Assembly (NCBI GenBank): GCA_017590115.1
Contig: JAGGNK010013559.1
Span: 876,933-940,932, forward strand
Reading direction: 5' to 3'
DNA length: 64,000 bases
Source: Montifringilla adamsi
Taxonomy: Eukaryota > Chordata > Aves > Passeriformes > Passeridae
A model generated the notes under the pieces. It saw nothing but the letters and a program-made list of their open reading frames with translations, was not told the DNA's origin and ran no database searches. The translations under genes and the position numbers were made by a program. Positions 13,401-26,922 of the stretch are shown here, piece after piece (the first letter of the stretch is position 1; the number at the start of each line of letters is the position of its first letter).

Positions 13401-14593
13401 CCTCCATCCTTGTGCTCTCTCTTGCCTTCTTCCACTTTCTCCAGCACTAACCAGCCAGTTGTTCAGCTGGAAGCCTCCAATTTGGACCAAATGCTGACCC
13501 ATTGCACCCAAAGTCCCACATCTGCTCACTGCCCTGCACCACCGGGCAAGGAACCACATCTGTCCACATTCTGCCCTGTGTAAAGTGACCATGTGTGGGT
13601 GATCGACCCTGCCATCCCCTGTGAACAGGTGGACAAGCATCCAGAGGCATCTGCAGGGGGGTCTCTCTCGCCCACTCCTCCAGCCTCAGTCCCCCACCTC
13701 CAGGGAGCACTGACCCCAGCACTGCCAGGGGGAATTACAGAGCACAGCAGCTGCCTTTTACTTCCATAATTTCATGGTATTTTTCAACCAACTACTACTA
13801 CTTCTACTTGTAAAACTGGAGTTTATTAAAAAGAGTATTAGGAAAAGTATTTTCTCCTGTCAATAAAGTGACTTAAAATTAGTTGGAACTTTCAAATTAA
13901 AAACACAACCTAAACTTTCACTTCCACTTGCAATCACTCTGATTTGGAAAACAGGTTTTTTTCCTCATATCCTCTCCTGGGTTTTCTCCCCTCTCTCCTA
14001 TTCTCTCCTCACCATGTTTTTGTTTAAAAATTCATCAGGTCAGGGAAAAATGTCTGGGCAGGAGAAGAGGGTGGGGAAAATAAAAAAAGCAGAAGAAACT
14101 GTAGCTTTTGCAAACCCATCTCAGCTGAGGGGAGAAGAAGAGCTTCCAGACTCACCTCCCTGCTCTTGGAAAGCAAGAGGCACTTGGAAGGACAGGGGAA
14201 TTTTGAATATTAACCAACCTCCTGCACGCTCTGGCAGCAGATGTGGCTTCACTGACCCTCCTCAGAGTTCTGTGATCCTCCTCCATGGCCTAACAGCTCC
14301 TCTAGCATGGCAACCAGGGGAAAAAGGGATGGATGAGGCAGGAAAAGAACCCTGGGTTTCGGTGTGGGATGCAGCTTGCTCCAGCACTGACCATAAACCC
14401 TGACTGCTGCTCCCAGCTCATGAGAGGGCTCTTACTACCCAAAAACAAGTGCCAGCTCATGTCTGGCCATGGCACACTCCGAGCTGGACACTGGCTGATG
14501 TGAGGCACATCCCACAGGTGACACTGATTTGGGGAGGACTAAGATGATGTTTGTACAGCAGCAAGGTCAATCCCCTACCTAGTGGTGCAGGAA

Positions 14594-14810
14594 CACAGAA
14601 TCACCACAGAACAGTTCGGGACGGAAGGGACCTTAAAATCCATCTCGACTAAACACCTCCTACCAGACCAGGTTTTTCCAAGCCCCATCCACCCCAGCCC
14701 TGAACACTTCCAGGGATGGCACAGCCACAGCTTCTCTGGGCAACCTGTGCTAGGGCCTGACCACACTTATAGCAATGAATTTCTTCCTAATATCCCTTCC
14801 TGTATCCCTG
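14594..14810 (-). mobile_element. CR1 LINE fragment (3' end)
   Basis: This is the antisense form of the CR1 tail: CACAGAATCACCACAGAACA, then GGACGGAAGGGACCTTAAAA, and CTCTGGGCAACCTGTGCTAG. It is truncated at its 5' side, as usual for CR1, and lies in NAV1 intron 1. Confidence 0.9.
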
Positions 14811-15439
14811 CAGTCTCAGAGATCACTCTCATCCTAGGCAGATCCCTCTCTGCTGTTCCAGAGCTTCCCTCTTACAACATGATTTTTGAGGACAGCTGCT
14901 GCACTCTCCACACAGGATGTGTGTAGCATCAGCTTACGAGTGAGCACACTCTGCCAGCGGATGAAAAGCTATGTGGAAATGGAAGATCATTACCATGATC
15001 TCTGTGGAAACATCCCATCAGAGCAAGTTTTTTGTCCTCCTCCTTCTCTCTCCCCATGTGCACAAATTCTGGCACCCCATGCACCACTTGGCGTTGCCTC
15101 AGCACTGTGGGTCCAAAATGCAGGCGTCTAATTTCTAAAGCCATTGTCTGGGATGTGCTATTGAGCTGCAAAACATGGAAGGTTTGGGATGGAAAACAGG
15201 CATCTCCTGAAACACAAAAAGAAGCTGGCAACCCAGATTTTGTTTGACTTTGAAGTTACAGAGAATGTCAACCAAACACAATTTACTTTATTCCCACAAA
15301 GGGAATGAGAATCTCAGCCACAAAATAAACCCGCACCTCTGCCCCCAGAAGGCAGCAATGGACAAATGGAAAGCAGAGCGAAGAGAGCAGAGCGAAGAGA
15401 GCACGGCTTCGCCCTGCTGGTCGCTGCTGCAGCACAGAG

Positions 15440-15660
15440 CAGCTGGGCTTGGAAATGCATTACCATGCTCCGCCTGGGAATGCGAGGCAGGAAAAGCTGC
15501 TTCGTAAATTTACTTTTGATTTGGAGCTCAGGGTTCGTGCGCCATTACATTTAGCCAGTGCTCCTTTCTCAGTTCCAGGCAGGGAGGTTTGCAGGAACCC
15601 CCAGAGTTTCACCCATTTTAATTTTAGCACAGTGACTGTGCAGCAGTTACCTGCTGTTCA
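15440..15660. promoter_or_regulatory. Second candidate conserved intronic element
   Basis: The stretch contains GGAAATGCATTACCATG, CGTAAATTTACTTTTGATTT and GCGCCATTACATTTAG. These AT-balanced, homeodomain/POU-like sites are unlike the surrounding sequence. Confidence 0.3.
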
Positions 15661-18600
15661 TTTTTGAGAGCCAACAGGGTGGGAAGTGCCCAGTGGTGCG
15701 AATAGCAGTTGAGCTGATCAAATCCTGCCTCCAGGTTACTGTACTTTCCCCACCATAATATCTGATGAGCGACCTCTCACTGCAGATTCTGCTTTCAGAG
15801 GAGCAGCTTTAAAAGCCCAACCTCCAGGCCCTACTCTGCACAGTCCTGAAAGCATCTCACAGGCTCCAGGATGAGATTCCCTCACTCATCCCCCATGCTG
15901 CTTTATGAGCGGGGCCATTCCCCTCCCCTCGCAGGAATCAGCCACATGTTCTCCATCTGGGAGCAGATGCCCATGAGCCAATAAGCTCAACTTGGAAAAC
16001 TTCACTGAAAATATCACCAAATTTCTGAGTGCTCTACAGACCGCGGCCAGATGATGGATATTAGTGCTTCAGCAGTCCTGGGACACTGTTTGGCACAGGA
16101 CAGCAAAAGCACAGCTAAAAGGGTCAGGGAAATGGAAATGAGATGGCTGGAGGTGCTGCTGCTGGAGTGTCTGCCCTCCTCCAGATGATCCAGCCTGTAA
16201 GGAGGGAGGACCTCGGTCTGCTGGTGAATCAGCCCCCAAACAGCTGCTGTACTCAGCCTGGAGCACTGAAGGACACCAGCTTTGGCCTTACAGCAATCCC
16301 TGCCACTGCTGGGGCACAGAGCAGAGCCCTGGGGAGAAAGGTGATGGACCACATAGGGCAGGGCCGCTCACTGCCCCATCCCAGCCATGCCCATGGCACT
16401 GCTGGCACAGAGCTGAGGAGCAAGAGGCCTGGGGTAGGTCCTGGGCACTGCTCTTCCCCACAGGGTCAGGATACAGCCAGCTTTTCTGATGCATTCAACC
16501 ACCGACAGCAGGAGACAGGAGGTCCAGACAGTGATAAATCCAGCCTCACACCACCCGGGGTGAGACACCAAAATGGAATTTACCAAAGGACCTTAAACTG
16601 ATGAGCTGTGAGCTCCAGGCTACATACAGCCCGAGGCAGAGAAGAATCAGGCCTGCTCGGAGTCAGGCAAATGCTGGTACTTCCCCTTGGCCAGCAATCA
16701 CACGTTCTCCAGGACAGGACGGATTTTAACCCTGCTGAGCCTATGTACACATTATTTGGGAGAGAAACCACCACTACCAGTAGCCAACAGGAGCCAACTG
16801 GCACCTCTGCCCCCAGGTCCTCTCTTCATTGTCCACCCTGACGTGCAATGCAATTCCCTGGAGGCGTTTTGTTACATTTTTTAAATGAATCCGGGGTCCA
16901 AGAGAGGCAAGAGTGCAGGGCAGCCACCTTTCACCATGCCCAGTGGATGGGGCAGCCCAGAGAAAGCCCCTGGGCTGTCCCCATTGACTCCCCACAGCTG
17001 TTTCCCTCCAGCAGCCCTGTCCTGATCCAGCAGGGCAGAAAGCCCCATGCCAAGCACCAACGGAGCCAGACTCAATTTACTCCCACCCCTTAGTCTGCAG
17101 AAACCTCAAGCCCTGCACAGTTCGGCTGCAGTGCAAATCCAGCTGCCCCGGATTCAGCACACGCTACTCTGGGCTCATGGCAGCAGAAGTTTGCAGGACA
17201 TCATCGTCTGTCCTCCCTGCTGAGATGGCAGGAAGCTGAACTTCATTATTTCCCTTGCTTCTGCACCGCCTGTTGGGAGTTTGGAGCCATCTCCTCGTCA
17301 CTCCTGTGGTGCAGTGAAGGTCTGGAGGCGAAATGCAAGGTGGCTGTGAAAGGCCACAGCCGGGTGGCCAGGGGTCCTGCGCCAATGGTGGCCTCAGCAC
17401 ACTTGGCTCAACATCAGTTCTGCCCTGGCAGAGCTGAACAGTCCCAGGTTCCAGTAAGAATCTCCTCCTGCTTTTAGGATGAGGGGAACTTTGTTGTCCC
17501 TCCTCCCACAAAGCAGGGCTCCCACCCTGGAGCTTGCCAAAACAACCCTGGCCTTACCTGATTTTCACTGCCAGGTTAGCCCATGACTGTACCCACCCTG
17601 GCAATGCTGCCTCAGGCCTCTGAGCCACCAAAGCTGGGAGAAACTCGGGATGTGGGAGCAAGCATCCACGAGGCTGAACACGTGTTCCCTGCAGCACCAC
17701 ACCGGGAAACAGCCAGGGAGGGACGTGCTGGCCCCATCGAATGGCCTGCAGCACGTTTTCTGCCAGCCCCAGCTCACCTCGGGGAGCTCCAGCATCACAG
17801 TGATCAATGTGAATTAGCTGCTATCTGTTCTTCCACTTGTTTGCATCAGCTTGGAAATTTAACACCAGGCCAGAGATAAAGTGAACTGGAAATACCCCGG
17901 CAGGCCTAACATTTCCAGCCTGAGGGGTTCATTCAGCTGATGAGTTTCATCATCGCAGGTTCCTGCCCAGAAGAGCAGGTTTCTGTACTCCCCATGCACA
18001 TCCCTCCCTGCCAGTGCCTGCATCTCACATGCTGGGCTATGAAAGAGCTGCTCTCTGTGAGGTGGGTTTTACAGAGACAAAACTGCTCCCCACCACGCTC
18101 CCTGCAAAAGCTGATGATGTCCTGACAAGGACTGGGCCAGAAAGCCCTGCCACTATTAACAAGCTGAATCTCCAGGCCAGAAAAAGCAGCGGGGTAAACC
18201 CCTTTTAGTGTCAAACTGGGCTGGCACAGGGCCAAGACAGGCCCCAAGCTGACATGTGGGAAGCTGAGACGATGACGCTGTGCATGGGCGACGGACGTGT
18301 GATTTTGAGAAGTGTCTCCTCAGTGAGTTATTCTCAGTGCACAGCAGTGCTGGAAGCTCACACTATAAATAGCCAGCAACAGAGTTGTACCTGCGCTGCA
18401 GCTCAGAACGTGCTTCAAGGCAGCTCGTGGAATTGGGAGTGCCAGGCTGGGGCAGAGCCAGTGCCAGGGATGCTTGAGGCCCATGACAAAGCAGAGGTGC
18501 AAGCTTCATGCAGTCTGGGCTCCCAGCAGAACCAGTAAGGGCTAGGTTTGGCCATGACTGGGTGCTCTTGAAAAAGCTTATCTGGTTGCAGGGTCTCACT

Positions 18601-18804
18601 GCCAGCTTTGTCACTCTTGATGACACAGCCCTGAATAAGATGAACAGAGGTAGGACATGCAGCTTCTCCAGACACCAAGTATGCAGGCTGGCAGCCAGCA
18701 GGGCTGGCATGAGAAATAAAGGTGGTTCTACATTTCTCCAATGCTAAAGGTATGCTATTACCCATCTGCCATGCTGCAGTTAGGGGGTACAGTCTTATAT
18801 TGAA

Positions 18805-19039
18805 TGGAGACTAGAGATGGACTATAGATTAGGAAGAAATTCTTCCCTGTGAGGGTGGTGAGGCCCTGCCACAGGTTGCCCAGAGAAACTGTGGCTGCCC
18901 AATTCCTGGAAATGTTCAAGGTCACATTCAATGGGACTTAGAGCAGCCTGGACTAGTGGAAGGTGTCCTGGCCCATGGCAGGGATTGGAGCAAGATGATC
19001 TCTAATGGTTTAACCCAAACCATTCTATGGTTCTGTAAT
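18805..19039 (+). mobile_element. CR1 LINE fragment (3' end)
   Basis: The sense-orientation CR1 tail includes AGGAAGAAATTCTTCCCTGT, GTTGCCCAGAGAAACTGTGG and GTGGAAGGTGTCCTGGCCCA, ending near AACCATTCTATGGTTCTGT. Confidence 0.92.
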
Positions 19040-20649
19040 TTCCCCTCCAGCTCACACAGCCCAGGATGCAGCACCCACAGCACAGCTCTGCCCGTTTTTC
19101 TGGGTTACATTAAAACAACCAGAACCTCCAGCAGCTTCAACAAGGATCTCATCCCATCCTTCCAGCTCACCAGGCAAGAGAGGTTGTGATCCCACAGCCA
19201 AAGCCAGCCGAGCAGCTGGTGAGCCAACAAGCTGGCACAGAGCCCGGCCCTCCCGCTGCGTCACCTGTGGCTGCGAGTCAGGCTCACAACCTGCCGAGGG
19301 AACCGCGGCTTCGTGAGTGCAGCTCAAACCCTCAATTTCAGTTCCCCATTGAAAGGCGCCTCCTGGGTCCCTCCTAGTCAGCTCACCATCCCCTCCCTCC
19401 CCACTGGGCAAGATCCAGCCTGAGGGGAAGGCAGAGCAGCCCTACATCTTCAGACACTAATTTCTGGATTTGCCATAAAATCTTTCTGTAATTTCACAGG
19501 GATGTTTGAGGCCAGACCCTCACAGGTATAGAGGAGGACTGCAAAGTGCCCACCTCTGGATGAGCAGGACAGCTAAGAAGAGAGACAATAAGGCTGACAC
19601 AACACCAGAGCAATGTGGAGTGATTAAGAATCAGTGATACCTATGCCCGGTGGAAAATCCTGTGCCCCCAACACGATGGCATGCTCACATGCTCACAGAG
19701 GTGAAGGCACATGTCCAGCAGCAGGACACACCTGCATTTCACTGGGCAGCACGAGAGCACGTGTGTGCCGAAGGTCTGCTCAGGTCCCCCCCTCCAGGGA
19801 GCTCACATGCCATGCTGTGCCAGGGCCACAAGGCTCTGGAGCCACCTCCCTGATCTATGGCTGCTCCCAAGAGCAAAGAAAATGTCCTACCCAAACGTGC
19901 TAAGCTTCTGCTCAGCAATTCTATGTGGATTCCAGCAGGTCCTTCTGTGGGAGATGAATCTCAGTCCTCCTCCTGAAGTAATAAAAAATACATTATGCCC
20001 TCAATTGAACAAGACAAATACCAGCACAAGGAATGAGAGAAATGCTGGCGTGAAACAAAATGTGGAAGAACTGGATTAGAGGAAGGACCAGCAAATTGGT
20101 GGGCACTGGGCACCACTCCTCAGTGTCACACCCACCCTGACACAAGCACATCTCCATTTGCACAGCTTCTAATCTCAGCTCTGCAATGCAGCATCCCCTG
20201 ACTTCCCAGCTTCACGGCTGCAGCATCCCTGCCTTCCCAGCTCCCCTCCTGCTCAGCTCCCTGCTCCGAGCTGCAATGCAGCAGCCTGGGCAAACCTTGC
20301 TCTCTCTTTTGCCCCTCCACCCCACCACGAGGCAACACAGCCTCCCAGCCGAGCTGTGAGCCTCGCACATCCTCTACCCTCCCAAGCTCACTGCTTTCCA
20401 GCCGGAGAACTGGCAACCCCTTCCCTGGCTCCCCCGGGAGAGCTGCTTCGTGTGTCTGGAGGAGGACGTGACTTTGCAGGGTGGGGGATATGGCAGCACG
20501 GCACCATTATCTGATCCCCTGTGTCCCCACAGCTCTGCAGGAGACACAGCCAAGGTGCAAAGCCTGGAGAGGACAAGGACTCAGATACCACAGAGGGATG
20601 GAGCCATCCCCTCTCCACCCAGGGAGTTCATCCAGGCTTAGCAGCTTCA

Positions 20650-20858
20650 CCATTGCCACCAGTACCAGGAACACTGCACACACACAGCCCAGGACACCAC
20701 TGTCACCGGTACCAGGAACACCACAAACACAGAGCTCACTGCACAGCTGTCACTGAAACAGCCCAGGACACCACTGTCACCAGTACCAGGAACACCACAC
20801 ACACAGAGCCCAGGACACTGCGGTCTGGTCACCAGTACTAGAAACACCAGACATGCAC
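20650..20858. repeat. Minisatellite built on CACCAGTACCAGGAACACCA
   Basis: Four degenerate copies of a unit of about 55-60 bases (ACCAGTACCAGGAACAC, then CACACAGCCCAGGACACCAC, then TGTCAC) are present, including the variants ACCGGTACC and ACCAGTACTAG. Confidence 0.88.
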
Positions 20859-23224
20859 ATTGTGTGCAGCACTCTGATTGTATGTGCAGGGCACCAAAAG
20901 CAACAAGCACAGTGTCACAAAAGACACTCTGGACCAGACAAGAGACTGATTCAGAGGATGTGCCAGTGGGTCCACCAGACAGTGCACAGCCAGGTAATCT
21001 TGATCTCAAGACTGCAGCCCTATGGCAAACTGAGCGGTCACGCCCGCAGCTGAGCCAGGGAAGCCAGGAGGCACATGCTGGCCACAGCAAACAGGCTGGC
21101 ACTGGCATCACTCACAGGTTACACACCTCAGAGGGTGCAGGCTCTGATTCTGTGCTGGGCTGGAACAAATCCTCCCCCGTGCAATGGGCACAAGCATCAG
21201 CCAAGGGCTGTCCTCAGGTGCTCAAGTGAGAGTGGGCAGGGGGGCCTGCAGATAGAAGGGACCAGGAGCATTGTTTTCTGGCACCATGGGAAGTTGCACA
21301 GGAAGACAAAGAGCTGGAAACCCAAATGGACATTGGTGGTAGGGGAACCTGGGACAAGGGAGAGCTGTGGGCACACAGCATGAGAAGCCAAACACACAAA
21401 GTTGTGGAAGATGCTCTCCAGAAGGACCCAGAACTGCCAATGATTCTCTGAGTGCCACCCACATGGAAGCACGTTGCTCATGAGGCACCAGGACCAGGCA
21501 GGAGCCATGGGTGGGCTGGGTCCACCCCAGCAGCAGTCAGCAGTCACACCCATTGGACTGTAAAGCCTTGAGGAGGCATCACCCAGGTCTCACTGTGGTC
21601 ACATCCCATCAGCAGATGCCAAATAGCACTTCCAGAATTTCCATAATTTTCTATTCGTTTACATATTTTCTTTTTAGACATGTTGGATTTGGGGGCGAGA
21701 TATAGGCAGTCACTGTGAAAGCCCCATTTGATCAGGGATTTTCAGGCTCTTTGGGGAGAACTGTTTCAGCAGTGCATCCACAGATATGTTTGTTTTCAAG
21801 TGCTTGTTCTGCTACCTTTCCATAGGAAATTTTGAAAGACAGATCTGGATTTTTTTTTTCTCAGCCCTTTTTCCACACTGCCATAATCACTGGGAACAGA
21901 GGATATCCCAAACAGCTTCAGCAGAAGCTCTGGGGCAGCCCTTGGATCCCATTTCCAGATCTTCTCCCCAGTCACTGCAGCCACCTCAGCTGGAGAAAGC
22001 AGACATCTACCACTTGCTGTCAGCTCCTGAGAGCAGGCTGGAAATAGCAATAGCAATAGCAATACAACTGTGTACCACTCCCCTTTCTCCTCACTATTAC
22101 CCCAAAGGCAGGAGTCCAGCTCTGTGGGCAAAGGGAAATAAATCCCCATCCCAATGACCTTGTCACACAGATGCTGTCATACAGGGACCTTAAGAGAGGA
22201 ATATCATTAGTGGTATCAGGAGAGCCGCAGCACTTTACGAGGCAATAACCCGCGCTCATCACTGTGAAAAGCTACTTGGTCTCTGACCTCCTCATGGTCT
22301 CCTGCCAGGGAGCCTGGCTACTGCTGCCCAGTGCTGCCACGGGGACGTTAGTACTTAATTAAACTGGTAGGAACAACATGGGGCAGAGGGAGGAATGCCA
22401 TGGGGCAGAAGTGCTTCTTTGATCCCACCCCATGTGTTTCCCAGCAAGGATGGCAAACAAAAAGGAGTAACTTGGCTCCCATTTCCACCAGGGTAAGGAA
22501 TGTCCTGCATGGGACATGTCAGATGCCAGTCCTTTCTGCACTGTGGTTTACTTTTTAAACAAGAGTCAGATGCAACATGCAGCTTCTGCCTGTGACAAAG
22601 CCCATCTGCCCATTCCAGCCCTTGGCTCTCCTCCCCACCACTGAGGGACTGCTGGCACCCACTGCCCACCCAGCGCCAGCCTGAGCACAGCGGGCTCTGC
22701 CCTGCCTGCGTGTCAGCACCACGAGGCTACCAACTCCCCGTGGCTACGTACTGCCCAGCAAGGACATCCCTGCTGGGCCACCTGGGAAGGGTAGCAGGGC
22801 CCACTCCAGGGCTGCAGGACTGAGATGGGTTATAGCTGCAACTGAAGAGCTTGGCAGAGCTGCAGGCTCCTGCAGAGAGCATTTCGGGGAACACCATCTC
22901 CACTGGGACCTCATGTGTGTCCACCTGGGTTCCAGCCCACACAACACTGACCACTTATTTGTTGATACCAATTAGCAGCCACTGAAGAAGCACCACATCC
23001 AGCAAGAGATGGACACGGAAATGGCTGCAGAAAGCAGCTGCAGGATCTCGGAGGTGCCCTGGGGAGCTCTAGGTAAGTGCAACCATCACATCGGGCACCG
23101 CAGGCACAGCCCATACAAAAAAGCCCCTGCACCTGATCAGCCCTGTCCATCACAGGCGGACACGAGCAGGGTGAGCTCTGCCCAACCAACTCTTCCACCA
23201 CGCTGGCCATGTTCCCTCTGTCCC

Positions 23225-23350
23225 CTTCATCCTGTGCTTGGGCACTGGCATAATTAGCAGCCCCAGCTGCCAGGCAGTTTTGATGAGAAGCCTCAGTCTT
23301 TGGTTGATGCAAAACGTATAATTTGGATGATGGAAATAGCCTCTACAAAG
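23225..23350. promoter_or_regulatory. Third candidate conserved intronic element
   Basis: It contains GGCATAATTAGCAGC and CAGCTGCCAGG (E-box), then GTATAATTTGGATGATG. The combination of TAAT cores and a CAGCTG E-box is typical of neural enhancers. Confidence 0.3.
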
Positions 23351-26300
23351 CACATGTGGTTGCTGCGTGCCGGTGACCTCTCCTGGCTTGCGCAGGCTGC
23401 TCTTTAAACATGGTTTAGCTACAAAGGCTTCAGTGGCATCAAACAGATGAGGCAGCAGCAGTGACCGAATGAGAGGTAACATTTGGCCATGACTGAATAA
23501 ACTGTATTTTTGGCCAAGAGGCTTGGGAATGCTTCTGGCAGGAGAAGCATGAGGTAGAGATGAGAATTCAGGTGTGGAGACTAAAGACACACAAGGTCTC
23601 TGGAAGCCACTGTGGCTGGCAGCACCAGGAGCTCAGAGGCTGCACAGGCTTCTCAACACAGGTCAGCAGTTCAAGGACAACCATATCTGCAGAGGCTGGA
23701 AGTCCCTGCAATTTCCTCTCTCTTCCTAGAGCAAACCATGCTTGTGGCTCTTTCCATGCCACTCTGGAGAGGGTGTCCTTCAGCAGACATTGCCAAACAG
23801 TGCAGGCTGATGTTTTGCTTGCCAAAGGACTGATGAAAACAGCAGAGACCTTCCTTCCCTCCCTCCTAAGCATCTCCTGTAGCAACCAGGAGAAAGGCCC
23901 TCTCCTGGTGCTCCTCACCAACCCTAGGAGGGTGTGAAGCCCACTCTCCTGAATCCAGTTCTCCTGGGATCCCATTCCTTCTGGGTCCATCTCCACCACA
24001 AGAACCATCTTTTCCTGGGGAAGCCAGGTTGTGGAAGGTACCATCACCACTGGGGAAGACTTCATCTGCCTGGATCGCAAGCACAGGGGTCTGGAGGCTC
24101 AGCGCCTCTACACAACCTCGAGTTGTGGTTGTGCCAGCACCACTGTCACACAGCTCCCTCCTCTCCACATCCCAGGGTCCTGGTGGCATCCCCACCACAC
24201 AGGCTGTCACGGATGTGCAAGGTCATGGCTGGCTTGGGTAAGTAGGTGTGATTCAACATCACAACTCCCACGAATCTGGGAAGTACAACCTTATGGAAGA
24301 AAAAGGGAGTTTCAGCAGGGTGAAGCTCCTGCTATGTCTACCCCACATGCTCTCCCCATCCAACTCTGGACACAGCCCTCGATCCCCCTTGCAGGAAGCC
24401 TGCCAGTTCATATGTCTTGGAAAATTATTGGCAATACACAGAGGACAGATCTGGCAGAGTTTGGGCCTCATGGACCAGCTGACCAGTCTTCAGATGCTAA
24501 GTGCAGTCCAAAAGGATGTTCAACACCTCCCAAAGTCAAAGTAAGCCCTGACTGATGCAGGTGGAGGTTTGGCAACACCTCAGAAACCAAACCAGTTGCT
24601 GGGGGCACTTCTGCAACCATGATCTTCCTCAGAGTGTGCACAAGATCCTGTCATGGATCTCTGGTACTCCAGGGTACCACAAACTAGGAGTCACTCCCAC
24701 GTGGGCCAGTCCTGTAAGGATTTCTCTTGGGGATGCTGAGGAAACTCCCACCTAAGCGCAGAGCATCATGGGGGGACACTGAGATTCTCCCAGGCATCCC
24801 AACACCACTGAGTGGCAGTCTGTTAGTCTCATAAGTGAAAAATCCTCCTACAATCCTGCCCTGCTCCCACGGCATCTGGTGCTACTGCAGCATTAGGCCT
24901 GAGGATGGATGTCTGTAAACCTAGCTGTGGGACCACCGGGACAGCCTGAGCCCCCACAGCTGGGCTGACCTCCTGCATGCCACCTGCTCATCCCCACAGT
25001 CTGCCCGCCCAGGCCTCGAGCTCACTCTGTGGCCTTCCACTTGCCCCAGCATCAGGGCAGATCCTGCCAAGGAGGGCACTGCTGCTGCCCCCGTGGCTGG
25101 GCCTGGCTGGGGGCCAAGGGCAATGGTCTGGGAGGCTCCGTGCCTCTGTGCCAGCACACACTGGTGCACACTGTGCCAGAGCCCTGCTGCAGCTGGGGCT
25201 GTGACCCCCCAAAGGCTCCTGAAGCAGCCAGGGGTAGGCAGGGAAGCAGACTCAGCAAGTGTGGCTTTCCAGGTGCCTGGCTCCAGCACACACTCCAGCT
25301 CCTCCACATCTCCAAACCACCTCCCCCAGGCCCCAGCTGTGGCAAATCTCTCCCCTTTCTCTTCATCAAACAGCAACGACAAGGCATCTCAAGCCAGCTC
25401 GAGCACCAGAGAAGCTCCTGGCCCCCTAAAAAGAGGTCCCAGGCAGGGAACTTGAAGGGACTGGACACACCAGTCCTGCCTGTACTGCTGCTACCCCACC
25501 ACCAACAAGGACTTTACAGCCGGCTTATCCCAAGGACCAACCAGGACTTTACAGCCGGCTAGCTTGAGCACCGTGAGCACCATGATGGCTGTGCATGGCT
25601 CCCTTACCACCTTCTCATGCCAGTTTGCCAGACCAAACACAGCTCTTCAGAGCCATAAGTCCCCACAGTCATTGCCCAGCCAAGAACCCAGGCACTGCTG
25701 GGTGGGATGCAAGGAAGACGGGATGTCAGCGGGAAACAGAGGGCTGCCGAGGCAGCCACAATTCCTAGAGAACAGCATGCAGCACGGGAGAATGGCAAGG
25801 GCTGGGCTCACCTGCACTGAGACCCAACGCTGTGGCCTGCAATGGAGCACTGGGTTCCAGGATCCAGGGCACAGCCAGCACTGGGCCAGTGCTCGTTGTT
25901 CTCATGGAAACCCACTATGCACACAATGCATACAGCAAGCTCAAACCCACAGGGATAGCAAAGCAGGTTTCAGGCAGCCACAGCCTGAAATCAGCTCATG
26001 CAAACCCTGCAGCAACATCCTTGGAGACCGTCCTCTGCCAGAGACCCAGACCTCAGGATCTGCCCAAAATGGAGCAGCAGCATGAACCCCTCGGCACCTC
26101 CACCAGCAGCTTCCCAAGGTCACCCCCAGGGCGAGCCACGCTGATGGTGGGGAGCAGCTGTGGCACCCGGCTGTGCAGCCTCCATCGTGTTTGGTGGGTG
26201 TTGAGACAAGGGATGGCGGACAAGACACGTGGGGGAGGACAAGCTCCACCACCACCTGCCACTGCTCCTTGTGAGGAGGAACTGCCTTTCCTCCAAGGCA

Positions 26301-26382
26301 AGAGGCAGCTGACAGTACCTTCCCTCAAGCATGCCTTGGAGATGGACTGAGGGCTGGACCCCCTCTGCTCTCAAGCCAGGCT

Positions 26383-26743
26383 GGGAGACCTGGGGGTGTT
26401 CAGCCTGGAGAAGGCTCTGGGGAGACCTTAAAGCCCCTTTCAGTGCCCAAAGGGGCTCCAAGAGAGCTGGAGCGGGACTTTAGGACAAGGGGCAATGGCT
26501 TTCCACTGACAGAGGACAGGGGTACATGGGATATTGGGAAGAAATTCTCCCTGTGAGGGTGGGAAAGCTCTGGCACAGGCTGCCCTGAGAAGCTGTTGCT
26601 GCCCCATCCCTGGCAGTGACCAGGGCCAGGTCGGACAGGGCTGGGAACATCCAGGGCTAGTGGAAGGTATCCTTGCCCATGGCAGGGAAAGGAACAGGAT
26701 GAGCATGGATGTCTCTTCCAGCCCAAACCATTCTGTGATTCTA
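26383..26743 (+). mobile_element. CR1 LINE fragment next to the NAV1 first exon
   Basis: The sense CR1 tail includes GGTGTTCAGCCTGGAGAAGG, AAAGGGGCTCCAAGAGAGCT and GGATATTGGGAAGAAATTCT, ending CCAAACCATTCTGTGATTCT. It ends only 180 bases from the NAV1 exon 1 donor and resembles the copy at 46.1 kb. Confidence 0.93.
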
Positions 26744-26922
26744 AGCGACTGGGGACACCGAGGCTGATGACTCCTTTCCCCTCAGCCACCCTTCACTTCA
26801 AGACACTGAGGTCGCCACCAGCGGGTCCTCACGGAGTGTCAGGAGCCCAGATGCCTCCAGCTGCCGCCTCTGGCCATTCCCATCTCGACGTCGAGCCCGG
26901 CGGTCGCGCCGGCCGCACTCAC

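Larger units (their letters stand above)
203..26922 (-). other. NAV1: NAV1 intron 1 (26.7 kb)
   Basis: This intron lies between the canonical first coding exon and the 100-202 exon. I see no other recognisable exon in it on either strand; the many open frames of 60-200 codons lack splice context and homology. It contains three CR1 fragments (14.6, 18.8, 26.4 kb), several minisatellites or microsatellites (0.24, 0.8, 4.3, 6.3, 20.7 kb), a 19-T run at 7,810, and a few AT-balanced stretches that look like conserved regulatory elements (listed separately). The remainder is unique, moderately GC-rich sequence with nothing I can name. Confidence 0.85.
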
